Origin: Methylobacterium longum
GTDB lineage: Bacteria > Pseudomonadota > Alphaproteobacteria > Rhizobiales > Beijerinckiaceae
DNA: 64,000 nucleotides
Assembly (NCBI RefSeq): GCF_022179385.1
Contig: NZ_BPQS01000001.1
Span: 186,001 to 250,000 of the forward strand
Direction of reading: 5' to 3'
The notes beneath the pieces were generated by a model. It did not search any database. It was given only the letters and a program-made list of their open reading frames with translations, and was not told the origin of the DNA. The position numbers and the translations under genes are program-made. Of the stretch, positions 8,708 to 17,685 are shown one piece after another. Position 1 is the stretch's first letter. Each line of letters opens with the position of its first letter.

Positions 8708-8953
8708 GGACACGGCCGTTTGCGCCGCTTGCGGATGATCTCGGCCGAGACGCCAGAGCGCTTGGCCAGCACGCCGGAGCTCTCGTGCTAGCGGACGATC
8801 TTGTACGCACGGTCGGGGTCGTGCGGGCCTGGGGATCGATAGCGAGCATCAGCGCTCCCGCCTAGCAGACTGGCGGCGCACACCGTCGAACCGTAAAGCG
8901 TAAGCTTTGATCGCTCATCGCGCCACATTCCGACGACGTTCCGCAATCAAACA
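8708..8953 (-). mobile_element. Second IS481-like end, uninterrupted
   Basis: The segment matches 2850-3013 joined to 5373-5452 with only scattered differences, and it has no IS21 insertion. It holds the terminal end (8953) and the first codons of the transposase from ATG 8849, with extra stop codons. The match fades near 8708, close to the right end of the IS630 element. It serves as the natural empty-site control for the IS21 insertion. From 8954 to 9188 I see no gene. Confidence 0.8.
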
Positions 8954-9188
8954 GCCGGAGCCCGGAACCGATGAGCGCCGCGAAGGCGACAATACGTTCG
9001 CAGGGATTTAGCGAACGGACTGAGACGATGGTCGAGAAACAGCGCAAAGCACCCGTTGAAATAACAGCAGCTGCAGTTTTGGCAAATTCAATAAAACTAC
9101 CGAGATAACCGTCACTTAATGCACAAACAACAACCTAAAATGACTTCTCGATTATGTTAACGTAGTTACTAATACTGGCGCGTTGCTT

Positions 9189-10808
9189 TCAAAGCAGCAC
9201 CCAATCATCGCCAGACCACTCAAAAAATTTCTCCGTCTCTACAGGAGCGCCACTGTAGAACGTGAAAAGTATCGAAGCGCCATCGTGAGCACGCACTTGA
9301 AGATCAAATACACTTTCTGCCGGCCGATAAACTTGGATTATATCACCAGGCAAACGCTTTGAGGAAGAACCTGGACCATTGGCCGCTAACCGGTGGCCAA
9401 GTCTAAGAATTCGATTAGCAGTAAAACTGTTCGTTGCAACGACTCTAGAATATTTATGCTGTCCGTAAATCGTTAACGACTCGTCTTCCATTGTGACCGT
9501 CACTCCTTCCGTCGAAGACAGCATCGTATCGAAAGTATACCGACGAAAAAACGAAATCTTCGCTCCTCCGACCAACGAATCGGATTGGGGCTTCGAATCC
9601 AATTTGAAATGCCCAGAGTGCCCAGCAATTTGGAATTGTCCCACTTCAAAGATTGACCCCCTCACCGAAGGGGCACGATCATCTTTATATAGATCGATAG
9701 GGAGAGACGATGTAGCTTCTGAATGGTAGTCAGCGCCATCCCATCTAAGATCCGCTTGTTCGATCGACGTACGAGCGTCGTTAAAGCCGGCAAAGATCTT
9801 GATTGTCCCAGTTGCAAACTTTGAATTGAACCAGCAATTGAGTGCCCGAAATGACCTAATATTCAGCATGCCGGCGACATTGCGCACCAGAGACGGACTA
9901 AGCCCGATTGGCGCTACTCCTTCTATATGCAGATGATCGATGTTGAGTGCTAGGGAATCGTTGCGGAGCATGATCGGCGCTTCGCACCATTCAATGTTAA
10001 GCTGCGCAATCGACCCAAATTCAGCGCCCGATAAATTTGCCCACATCGCAGGACCAGATAAGGCGACACGTCTTCCAAATGTTCCGCCCCCAAGATACAA
10101 ACTGTTCCAATGATTACCAGTGCTGTTTGCATTCATGGAGAGTAAAGATTGCTGTGCTCCGTCAACTTCAACGCGACCAATTAGATTTGAAAAAAAGAAC
10201 TGCCTGTCTGAAGCTCCAATGCAAATGCCTATATAAGGATCAAATAAAATCCCGCTGGCAAAGCGGCTAACAGTGATATCATCAAAATTGGAGAAGCAAA
10301 TACGTCCTAGTAGCAAACCGTTTGCTTGAATATGACCGGACTGATCCACTCCGTATCCAAGTCGATATCCCCGAAATTGTCCTTGCCCAATAGAATCGGC
10401 ATCGTTTTGTCCCACATCGCCAATAGTCAAAACTGGCTGATTTTTAGCATACTGAATGAGTGTGGTACCTCTATTGACAGCCGCCCCAGCTCCAATCAGT
10501 CCGGGGACTTCTTTTCTGCAATGCAATCCAATATTAGTACGATCTTGTCTACCGACTGCGATGAACTCGTAGCGTCCAGGGGGCATCTCCGCATATTTAC
10601 CATTGATGGCACACCAATTTAGCGCAGCTTGCAAAGAACGGCCATTTGCAACGCGTTCCGAGGCATTAGACAGGCTTCCAACCACTACGCCAGGTGAGGT
10701 GGAAAGATCTGCAGAACCACGGATGAGCGCCGGCGATCCGATACCTGCGGGTATAACGCCGATCTGCTTGAAATCGGTTGACGGAAGAGATGCGATTGGG
10801 AAAGCCAC
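9189..10808 (-). CDS. Parallel beta-helix (pectate-lyase-fold) surface or phage-tailspike-like protein
   Basis: The protein has 539 residues with no obvious signal peptide or membrane segment. Residues 60-135 resemble the start of right-handed beta-helix proteins: SLQAALNWCAINGKYAEMPP, then GLHCRKEVPGLIGAG and GTTLIQYAKNQPVLTIGDVG. Next come short beta-rich repeats (for example LNIDHLHIEGVAPIG) up to about residue 400. The C-terminal 100 residues form a separate beta-rich domain. Such proteins are often polysaccharide lyases, epimerases or phage tailspikes. In a polysaccharide locus a polymer-modifying role is likely, but no catalytic residues can be assigned. The start is GTG 10808, set by GGAGG at 10816-10820. 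The coding sequence is AT-rich compared with the backbone. Confidence 0.65.
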   Translation of the reverse strand: MAFPIASLPSTDFKQIGVIPAGIGSPALIRGSADLSTSPGVVVGSLSNASERVANGRSLQAALNWCAINGKYAEMPPGRYEFIAVGRQDRTNIGLHCRKEVPGLIGAGAAVNRGTTLIQYAKNQPVLTIGDVGQNDADSIGQGQFRGYRLGYGVDQSGHIQANGLLLGRICFSNFDDITVSRFASGILFDPYIGICIGASDRQFFFSNLIGRVEVDGAQQSLLSMNANSTGNHWNSLYLGGGTFGRRVALSGPAMWANLSGAEFGSIAQLNIEWCEAPIMLRNDSLALNIDHLHIEGVAPIGLSPSLVRNVAGMLNIRSFRALNCWFNSKFATGTIKIFAGFNDARTSIEQADLRWDGADYHSEATSSLPIDLYKDDRAPSVRGSIFEVGQFQIAGHSGHFKLDSKPQSDSLVGGAKISFFRRYTFDTMLSSTEGVTVTMEDESLTIYGQHKYSRVVATNSFTANRILRLGHRLAANGPGSSSKRLPGDIIQVYRPAESVFDLQVRAHDGASILFTFYSGAPVETEKFFEWSGDDWVLL

Positions 10809-10865
10809 TTAACAACCTCCAAAAGAGCAGGCTATCATAAAGAAAGGCAATTCGTCTTGATCTAA

Positions 10866-12332
10866 GCTCGACTTTGGACATTTGCGGCGCGTCGAGTGGG
10901 CGGAGGTGACGACGCGGGCGTGACGGATAGGCTGATGGCGTCCCCGCCAAGAGACACCGCCATGCTGCCCCTGCCTGCCCGCTTCGCCGGGATCATCCTG
11001 GCGTTCGCACCGCTGTTCGTCCACCGCTCCTGGCGCCATGCTCAGCTGTTGCTGATCGGCGCGATCCTGACGCCGGGGCGGCGCACGGTGACGAGCGTCC
11101 TGCGCATCATCGGCCGCGCGCAGGAGCGGCGGTTCGTGAACGTCCACCGCATCCTCAGCCGGGCGGCGTGGTGCCCGCGCTCCGGCAGCCGTATCCTGCT
11201 CGGGCTCCTCGTCGATGCGTTCGCGCAACGCGGCCCCGTGGTCCTGGGACTGGACGATACGATCGAGCGCCGCCGCGGCAAGCAGATCGCGGCCAAGGGC
11301 ATCTACCGTGATCCAGTTCGCTCCTCCGACAGCCATTTCGTCAAGGCGAGCGGGCTGCGCTGGATGAGCCTGATGGTGCTCGCCCCAATTCCCTGGGCGG
11401 GGCGCGTCTGGGCGCTGCCGTTCCGGACCGCGTTGGTGCCGTCAGAGCGCGCCTGTCGTGAACGGGGCCGTCGGCACAAGCCTCTGCTCGACGTCGGACG
11501 CCAACTCGCTCTCCAGGCTCGCCGCTGGCTGCGCGTACGCGACCTCGTGGTGGTGGGCGACAGCGGCTTCTCGGCCTTGCTGTTCCTCGACGCGATGCGC
11601 CGCGCCCGCATCACGACGATCACCCGCCTGCGGCTGGATGCTGCTCTCAACGATCCCGCCCCACCGCGGCCGCCCGGCACGATCGGACGCCCGCGGACCA
11701 AAGGCGCGCGGCTGCCGACGCTCGCCGCGATCCTCGCGGCCAAGGACACGCGCTGGCACGCGGTCGTGGTGCGCGGCTGGTACGGGGCAGGCGAACGCAC
11801 CCTTGAGATCGCCTCCGGGACCGCCGTGTGGCGGCACGGCGGTCTGCCGGTCGTGCCGATCCGATGGGTGCTGGTGCGCGATCCCGAAAGCCGCTTTGCA
11901 CCGCAGGCCCTGCTCTGCAACGAACCGATGCGCGAGCCCGCGCAGATCGTGGGGTGATTCGTGCGGTGCTCGAGTGTCGAGGTCACCTTCCAAATGGCGC
12001 GCGCTCACCTCGCAGGGTGGAGACGCAGCGGCAGTGGTCGGACAAGGCCATCGCCCGCACCACGCCCTGCCTGCTCGCCCTGTTCTCGATCGTCACGCTG
12101 CTGGCTGCACGGCTCGCGGTCCGCCAACGGCAACGGATCGCGGCCGCCGCGTGGTACCCCAGACCGCGTCCGACCTCCGCCGATGCCCTGGCCGCCGTGC
12201 GCTCTGCGATCTGTTCTGAGCGGACTTTGACAACATCACCGCGCCGACGCGCCTGAACAAAACCCCGCTTCCGTTTGCCAGCGCCCTGGGCCTATGACCT
12301 CTGCCACGCCGCCTGATCGGCCAAAGTCGAGC
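10866..12332 (+). mobile_element. IS701-type element, copy 1
   Basis: Inverted ends GCTCGACTTTGG at 10866-10877 and CCAAAGTCGAGC at 12321-12332 are flanked by TAA on both sides. The element encodes one DDE transposase broken by a nonsense codon and a frameshift. The last 410 bp (11929-12338) are repeated in inverted orientation at 16664-17073. Confidence 0.8.
10935..12256 (+). pseudogene. IS701-type DDE transposase, broken
   Basis: ATG 10935 starts MASPPRDTAMLPLPARFAGI. The DDE_5-like domain contains VVLGLDDTIERRRGKQI (first Asp) and VVVGDSGFSALLFLD (second Asp). A TGA at 11955-11957 replaces the Trp expected after PAQIVG. A two-base insertion near 12020 then shifts the frame before VETQRQWSDKAIARTTPCLL. 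The C-terminal part ends at 12256. Alternative start ATG 10962 is possible. The same two lesions occur in copy 2, so the copies shared them before or after duplication. Confidence 0.8.
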
Positions 12333-12338
12333 TAAGTG

Positions 12339-13261
12339 GTTACGGGAGCCTGTATCGGCTTGGTCTAGAGGTTTGCTCCTGTCAGCGACTCGCTACCCAC
12401 GTACTGATCGTCACCAACGCCGTAAAGGCTCCTCGAAGCGCTGCCTAGAAGAAGCGAGATAGGACTAAGACCATACCAACTCGCAGGATTGGCGCTTCAA
12501 CAGGAGAAACGCCATCACCGATCACGCCAGCCATGCACTTGGCTTTCCAAGAGCGGATAAACGGTCGACCACACGGCTTCTGCCTTTTAACTGAGCGCAG
12601 CAACTTACTGTAGCGCGTTCGCCGCTCAAGGTTGCTATGGCGACTTGATCAGGTACAAGATCAAAACCGGGGGCGCTACGCCCAACACCCCACCCAAGTT
12701 CGATCAGCACCTGGAGCCATGTTTCTAAATCGAGTTTCTTTATAAAAGCAACGTCACCCAATTATTTTTCAACTACCAAGTAATCTACATCGCATCGATC
12801 ACTGCTAAAATGAAGGCACGTCTTACTACATGCCATCACTGTCCAAATCGTACGACCCATCTACTAATAAGACCCTCGATAGAACTGCTGCTGTTATGCG
12901 ATCGCCACGGTATTCGATTTGCGCCAAAATGCTGATCGATTGTAAAAAAATTTCAGACAGATCTTATTCGTCAATTACTGCATAAAATTCCATAAACATA
13001 GATGAACTTCGTCAAACATTAAAATCATGAAGCCCTCGAAATCGGATCGCTCAGTCAGAAAATAACAACTGAGCGCAGACCGGTAGCAAAGCTGGGGAAG
13101 GGATATATTTAAGGGTCCGAGAAAACAGGAAGATATGCTGCTTCATTTTTACTTATATTGCTAAAAATACTGAGTTTATTGTTCGAACATGTTTTGGTAA
13201 TTGACAACGATACAAATTAAGTAATACAGAACCGATATATGTAGGCTTTGAAGGAAAAACC
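12339..13261. other. AT-rich non-coding stretch upstream of gtrB
   Basis: About 920 bp without a convincing gene. A 79-codon minus-strand frame at 12522-12761 needs a TTG start and resembles nothing I know. The last 400 bp are strongly AT-rich, with several stops in every frame. A TTGACA at 13201-13206 could be part of a gtrB promoter, but the matching -10 box is poor. Confidence 0.5.
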
Positions 13262-14260
13262 ATGAACATGCTTTTAGCAGATCCTGTCCTTAAGCATTCA
13301 AGATCTCAGAGAAAGAAAATTTCGGTGGTGGCTCCTTGTCACAATGAAGAAGAGTCAATTCTAGAGTTCATAAGAAGAACTGTGCCAGTTTGCACTAATT
13401 TGGTCGATGATGATTACGAACTAATTTTGGTTGACGATGGATCATGTGACGAAACGTGGAACATTATAGCTGCCGAGACAAGGAACAACGACAGAATAGT
13501 GGGAGTTAAACTACTTCGCAATCATGGTCATCAGCTTGCAGCTACAGCTGGGCTTTCGGCTTCAAATGGCGATAGAGTTCTATTAATTGACGCAGATTTA
13601 CAGGATCCGCCCGAACTGCTCCCGGAAATGATGCGGATAATGGACCAGGGGGCCGATGTGGTTTACGGCAAACGAATGGCTAGAAAAGGGGAGACGTATT
13701 TCAAGTTAGTTACAGCTGATTTGTTTTACAGAACACTTTCATTCCTTAGTCCGACCCCAGTGCCTAAAGACACAGGCGATTTTCGGCTTATGAGGCGGAG
13801 GGTGGTGAAAATATTTCTTAACATGCCGGAACAGAATAGATTTATTCGAGGAATGGTTAGTTGGATTGGCGGAAAACAAACACCGCTTTTATATAATAGA
13901 GATGCGCGATATGGAGGTGAAACAAAATACCCCTTAAGCAAAATGATTAGGTTCGCGACGGACGCAATTACCAGCTTTTCAACGGTTCCGCTCCGGATCG
14001 CCACTTACTTGGGGTGTATATTCTCTATCGTCGCGGTATTGCTGCTAGGATACACTGTATTTTCATATTTTGAGGGGCAAACGATCGCAGGCTGGGCCAG
14101 CCTTCTTACCGCCATTTCAGTTTTTAGTGCCGTCCAACTAATCGTTCTCGGCATCATCGGGGAATATATTGGAAGGATAACTCAGCAAATAAAAGGGCGA
14201 CCACTCTACATTATTGATTTTGTGCAAAAGGGGGAACTGCGAATCGAGGCTGATGTGTAG
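13262..14260 (+). CDS. gtrB: GtrB-like bactoprenol glucosyltransferase (GT2)
   Basis: The protein has 332 residues. Residues 19-260 are a GT2 GT-A fold: ISVVAPCHNEEESI, the DDG of LILVDDGSCDETW, and the metal-binding LLIDADLQDPPELLPEM. After this come two C-terminal membrane helices (about 240-265 and 275-300). The layout is that of GtrB and polyprenyl-phosphate glucose or mannose synthases, which load a sugar onto undecaprenyl phosphate at the inner face of the membrane. A GAAGGA lies just before the ATG. GtrA and a large membrane glycosyltransferase follow, giving the classic three-gene gtr order. The gene is AT-rich, suggesting transfer. Confidence 0.85.
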   Translation: MNMLLADPVLKHSRSQRKKISVVAPCHNEEESILEFIRRTVPVCTNLVDDDYELILVDDGSCDETWNIIAAETRNNDRIVGVKLLRNHGHQLAATAGLSASNGDRVLLIDADLQDPPELLPEMMRIMDQGADVVYGKRMARKGETYFKLVTADLFYRTLSFLSPTPVPKDTGDFRLMRRRVVKIFLNMPEQNRFIRGMVSWIGGKQTPLLYNRDARYGGETKYPLSKMIRFATDAITSFSTVPLRIATYLGCIFSIVAVLLLGYTVFSYFEGQTIAGWASLLTAISVFSAVQLIVLGIIGEYIGRITQQIKGRPLYIIDFVQKGELRIEADV

Positions 14261-14444
14261 CGTTTCTAATAAGATCTACTTAATTAAACCAACAGGTGCT
14301 CCAATTGATCTTTCGTATGTATTTGATGTCGCAGATGCCTCCACGAGACCTTAATTATATACATTTGAGATCGGAGAGAAGGACAGGGAGGTTTAGAAAC
14401 TTGCCACTTCTATTCACAAGCTAGATCCTTAGGGCGAAATTATC

Positions 14445-14855
14445 ATGAAAACAAATTTTAAATACGCGCGTACGATGCTTCAGTTTGCAATCTTCGCGAC
14501 AGTCGGAATCATTAACACTGGTTTGGACTTCGTGGTGTTTCAAGTCCTGTTTTATAATGACGTAGGGAGCGGCTTAGCGTCTGCGGCGGGGTATTTGACT
14601 GGGGCAATTAGCAGCTTTTTTATGAACAAAATCTTTACATTTTCAATGACGATAACGCAATTGAGCACAGCAGTATCAATTATTCTACGTTTCGCAGTGC
14701 TACAATGTGCTCTTGCTTCAATTTCAGCACTGATCGTAACGATGTTAGTCAAATACTTTAATGTTAACAATGCTAAATTACTTTCGATAATCCCTCTGGT
14801 TTTTTTAAACTTTTTATCTTCTAAGTATTTTGTCTATGAACAGAAAAGCGTGTGA
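14445..14855 (+). CDS. gtrA: GtrA-like flippase
   Basis: The 136-residue protein has four hydrophobic segments and matches the GtrA/DPMS family layout: QFAIFATVGIINTGLDFVVF at the start and SSFFMNKIFTFS in the middle. Family members are thought to flip undecaprenyl-phosphate-linked sugar to the periplasmic side. The gene lies 184 bp after gtrB and ends within the possible start region of the next gene, so all three are probably co-transcribed. AT-rich like its neighbours. Confidence 0.85.
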   Translation: MKTNFKYARTMLQFAIFATVGIINTGLDFVVFQVLFYNDVGSGLASAAGYLTGAISSFFMNKIFTFSMTITQLSTAVSIILRFAVLQCALASISALIVTMLVKYFNVNNAKLLSIIPLVFLNFLSSKYFVYEQKSV

Positions 14856-14886
14856 GATCTTGGGATTCATGTTCGAGGGAACGCAG

Positions 14887-16446
14887 ATGATAAGGGGCAT
14901 GTGCAGGTTTTTGTTATTAATAATAATACCATTGATAACTGTATGGATTAATATACATCATACGGAAACTCTACAGGAGCTTGATATATACCATCAAGCC
15001 GCTGGTATACTCGATGGCGCTGTCAGCAGAGCATACGTGAATAGCGCACTTCATTACAATTCGTTCATGACCTTCGGTTTTATACAAACAATATATTTTT
15101 TGCTTGGTCAGCAAGCATCCGATAGTCATTCAGTCGTAATCGCCTTCAATTATGTGGGTTTAGTTTCTTCTCTGATCCTAGCAACCGCTTGTTTCTTGTC
15201 CCTCTTCATAGTTTACGGCGAGAAAATCGCTCTTACGGTGTCCGCCCTATTTTTCTTCTCTCCAGGTTTTTTAGAAGTTTTTCAGTCGGGACATCCCACT
15301 CTACTTTCACTAGCTCTGTTCTTTGCGTCGATCGGTGCATTTGAATCATACAATAGCGACAAGCATTTAAGTAATTTTAAGTTTTTTTATGCAGCGCTTG
15401 CTGTAATACTCTTTACTTTCGCCTGTAGTGTTCGAGGTGACATAGTACTTTTTTTTCCATGGTTCGTCTTAATACCTTTGAAAAAAATAGCAGATGGCAA
15501 CTTCAAAAATGCCGCAGTGAACATCGCCATTAGGGCATTACTCTGCTCTACAGCCTTGGTTCTGTCGCGGTTAATCGCTTATCAGTTGTTAGATCCATCC
15601 AAATCATTGCAAGAGGCGCCATTTTTTGAGACATGGTATAAGTTGAACAACCTCCCAATTGGCGCGGTTGCATTAAGCTCAGCTTTGGGATTTTTAACAG
15701 TAGTTGCCCTTCTATTTACCGTCATTATTTACTGCATTTCGGGTCGGCGATCTGTAAATCTTCTGAGGCTCGTCGGTCCAGCCATTACAATAACAATTGG
15801 CCTAATAGTATGGCTTCCAAATCCAGTTCCAGCTCGCCATTTTCTACCCGTTATTTTTTGCACTTGCCTTCTCTTGGTCTTCATGATCGATGAGATGGTT
15901 GAATTGTCGAAGAAGACGATCTTGATTTTGTGTGTGACGGTGATCGTTGCCAATCAGTTCTTATCCGATTTTGTTGAGCCTGCCATTGTTGAATATCACG
16001 GTCAAAAATTGGCGATTGATCAAAGGTTCATAGTTCCCGCGCCCATCGGGAATACTTATTGGCGAAGTCAGATGACCATAGCTAGCAAAATGCGGGCAGC
16101 TGAGTTCGGCGACAGGATTGCTAACGCCACATGTGTTGTCAATCTCATCGTTATATCATCGGAAGCACCATTGCTGCTTATGTCATTTTACAAGCGCGGA
16201 ATGAAACCTGAAAAGTTGTCTTACACAGCCTATCATGGCATGAAACGTATCGAGATGATTTTTGATTCGAGGCAAATTGACATAATCTTTCAAGATACAG
16301 GCGCCCGGATGGACGCCCTTCCGATTGTCCTCGCCGACCCAAGGTATATCGACTATAAAATAATCAGAGATCCGTTTGTGCAATTACGCACTGAGACGCT
16401 CGAAATACCGAAGGAACGTACGACAAGTCTGTCCTGCCAAGAATGA
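14887..16446 (+). CDS. Large polytopic membrane glycosyltransferase (GT-C/Gtr type)
   Basis: About 519 residues. It starts with a membrane anchor, then a periplasmic loop with the acidic motif LQELDIYHQAAG, about ten further membrane segments, and a C-terminal soluble domain of about 120 residues. This is the architecture of the serotype-specific Gtr enzyme that moves the lipid-linked sugar onto the polysaccharide repeat, or of a related GT-C transferase. The frame is open from 14830, but I choose ATG 14887 because GAGGG lies at the right distance and the membrane segment then starts almost at once. Third position after gtrB and gtrA is the basis for the call; sequence alone would only give 'membrane protein'. 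Confidence 0.65.
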   Translation: MIRGMCRFLLLIIIPLITVWINIHHTETLQELDIYHQAAGILDGAVSRAYVNSALHYNSFMTFGFIQTIYFLLGQQASDSHSVVIAFNYVGLVSSLILATACFLSLFIVYGEKIALTVSALFFFSPGFLEVFQSGHPTLLSLALFFASIGAFESYNSDKHLSNFKFFYAALAVILFTFACSVRGDIVLFFPWFVLIPLKKIADGNFKNAAVNIAIRALLCSTALVLSRLIAYQLLDPSKSLQEAPFFETWYKLNNLPIGAVALSSALGFLTVVALLFTVIIYCISGRRSVNLLRLVGPAITITIGLIVWLPNPVPARHFLPVIFCTCLLLVFMIDEMVELSKKTILILCVTVIVANQFLSDFVEPAIVEYHGQKLAIDQRFIVPAPIGNTYWRSQMTIASKMRAAEFGDRIANATCVVNLIVISSEAPLLLMSFYKRGMKPEKLSYTAYHGMKRIEMIFDSRQIDIIFQDTGARMDALPIVLADPRYIDYKIIRDPFVQLRTETLEIPKERTTSLSCQE

Positions 16447-16457
16447 TACAAACCTTT

Positions 16458-16475
16458 AATCCGTCTGGATTTTTT
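16458..16475 (+). terminator. Candidate intrinsic terminator after the gtr cassette
   Basis: AATCC-GTCT-GGATT is followed directly by a run of T, 12 bp after the stop of the third gtr gene. The stem is only 5 bp, so termination may be partial. Confidence 0.5.
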
Positions 16476-16666
16476 ATAGTGCTATGTTGAGCTACACTTT
16501 TTCTACCGTTAATGGATTGCGGCTTGCTAAAATGTCTAGTTTTCCATCTTGGGAAAACCGCAGATGTTACATTATCTCGCTTTGGTCGCTGGCCACCTAA
16601 GGCAGTTAAACCAGGAAGTGATTTTGTTGCGCGACTAATTGCAAAGCAATCTTTGATCTGGTGCAC

Positions 16667-17163
16667 TTAGCTCGACTTTGGCCGATCAGGCGGCGTGGCA
16701 GAGGTCATAGGCCCAGGGCGCTGGCAAACGGAAGCGGGGTTTTGCTCAGGCGCGTCGGCGCGGTGATGTTGTCAAAGTCCGCTCAGAACAGATCGCAGAG
16801 CGCACGGCGGCCAGGGCATCGGCGGAGGTCGGACGCGGTCTGGGGTACCACGCGGCGGCCGCGATCCGTTGCCGTTGGCGGACCGCGAGCCGTGCAGCCA
16901 GCAGCGTGACGATCGAGAACAGGGCGAGCAGGCAGGGCGTGGTGCGGGCGATGGCCTTGTCCGACCACTGCCGCTGCGTCTCCACCCTGCGAGGTGAGCG
17001 CGCGCCATTTGGAAGGTGACCTCGACACTCGAGCACCGCACGAATCACCCCACGATCTGCGCGGGCTCGCGCGTCGAATCAATGCAGAGCAGAGCCTGAG
17101 ACGGGAAGCGCGCCTCGGGATTGCGGATGAGCATCCATTGGATCGGCACGGGCGGTGGCTGAC
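16667..17163 (-). mobile_element. IS701-type element, copy 2 (3' end only)
   Basis: The outer end is TTAGCTCGACTTTGG at 16667-16681. Positions 16664-17073 are the reverse complement of 11929-12338, with no length difference and a single mismatch found by eye. From about 17074 to 17163 the sequence still encodes an IS701 transposase (PVPIQWMLIRNPEARF) but has diverged from copy 1. The 5' half of the element is missing and an IS3 fragment follows. Together with copy 1 it brackets the gtr cassette. Confidence 0.85.
16746..17163 (-). pseudogene. IS701-type transposase C-terminal fragment
   Basis: Only the C-terminal third is present. It carries the same TGA codon after PAQIVG and the same frameshift before VETQRQWSDKA as copy 1. 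Its 5' 90 bp differ from copy 1, so it descends from a slightly different element whose 3' part was replaced by or copied from copy 1, or the reverse. Confidence 0.8.
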
Positions 17164-17493
17164 GCCGCATTACTGAAGCGGATCCGCACCGTCCATCTCG
17201 GCTCGCATCAGACCTACGGCGCGCCGCGTGTCCACGCCGACCTGCGCGAGCAGGGCGAGCGGCATTCGCGCAAGCGCATTGACCGGCTGCTGGCCGTGTG
17301 CCGCTTCAGCAGCTTCGACCCCAACAACGAACCCCACGGCGAGCACGACTTCGGCGCGGTTGAGGTCGGCGGTGAGCGCTTCTTCTGGAAAATCGATACC
17401 TACGATCGGGCAATACTCGGCGGCTCGCTGGATCCAGCCGACCCCGCGGTTACGACCCGCGTACTCACGATCATGCGCGCCGACGAGTACTGA
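17155..17493 (+). CDS. Chimeric ORF: IS3 transposase fragment joined to a DUF3768 domain
   Basis: The 112-residue frame has two unrelated parts. Residues 3-44 (IRTVHLGSHQTYGAPRVHAD and RKRIDRLL) are the HTH_21 region of an IS3 OrfB. Residues 50-112 are the C-terminal half of a DUF3768 protein: NNEPHGEHDFGAVEVGGERF, then FWKIDTYDRA, then VLTIMRADEY. DUF3768 proteins are small, of unknown function, and common on plasmids and genomic islands in Rhizobiales. The join lies near 17295 and is in frame. I see no good ribosome binding site before 17155, so expression is doubtful. It may simply be a truncated DUF3768 gene. Confidence 0.6.
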   Translation: MADAALLKRIRTVHLGSHQTYGAPRVHADLREQGERHSRKRIDRLLAVCRFSSFDPNNEPHGEHDFGAVEVGGERFFWKIDTYDRAILGGSLDPADPAVTTRVLTIMRADEY

Positions 17494-17557
17494 CGTGGCT
17501 GGGTCCCACGACACGCCACGGGTGTCCCGAACGGATCCACGTCACTCAGGTGAGATC

Positions 17558-17683
17558 ATGCGGCCGCAGCCGCGTGGCGAGGCCGAGCTCGATGCCGACA
17601 CCGAGTGGGACGAGAACTAGCCGGCCGATGACGACGGCGACTGGTCTGGCTGCATCCACGACGGCGACCAGGAGGAGGGCTGA
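17558..17683 (+). pseudogene. Small acidic ORF with an in-frame amber codon
   Basis: ATG 17558 follows AGGTGAG and gives MRPQPRGEAELDADTEWDEN, then TAG at 17618-17620. The same frame continues with acidic sequence (ADDDGDWSGCIHDGDQEEG) to TGA at 17681-17683. The uniform acidic composition on both sides suggests a 41-residue protein interrupted by one stop. The family is unknown to me. It sits between the DUF3768 remnant and the next micro-ORF. Confidence 0.45.
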
Positions 17684-17685
17684 GT

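Noticed and set aside
8862-9047. 61-codon minus-strand frame beside the second IS481 end
   Set aside because: Half of it lies in the IS481 end and the rest has no recognisable feature.
12522-12761. 79-codon minus-strand frame upstream of gtrB
   Set aside because: Needs a TTG start without a ribosome site, in a region full of stops.
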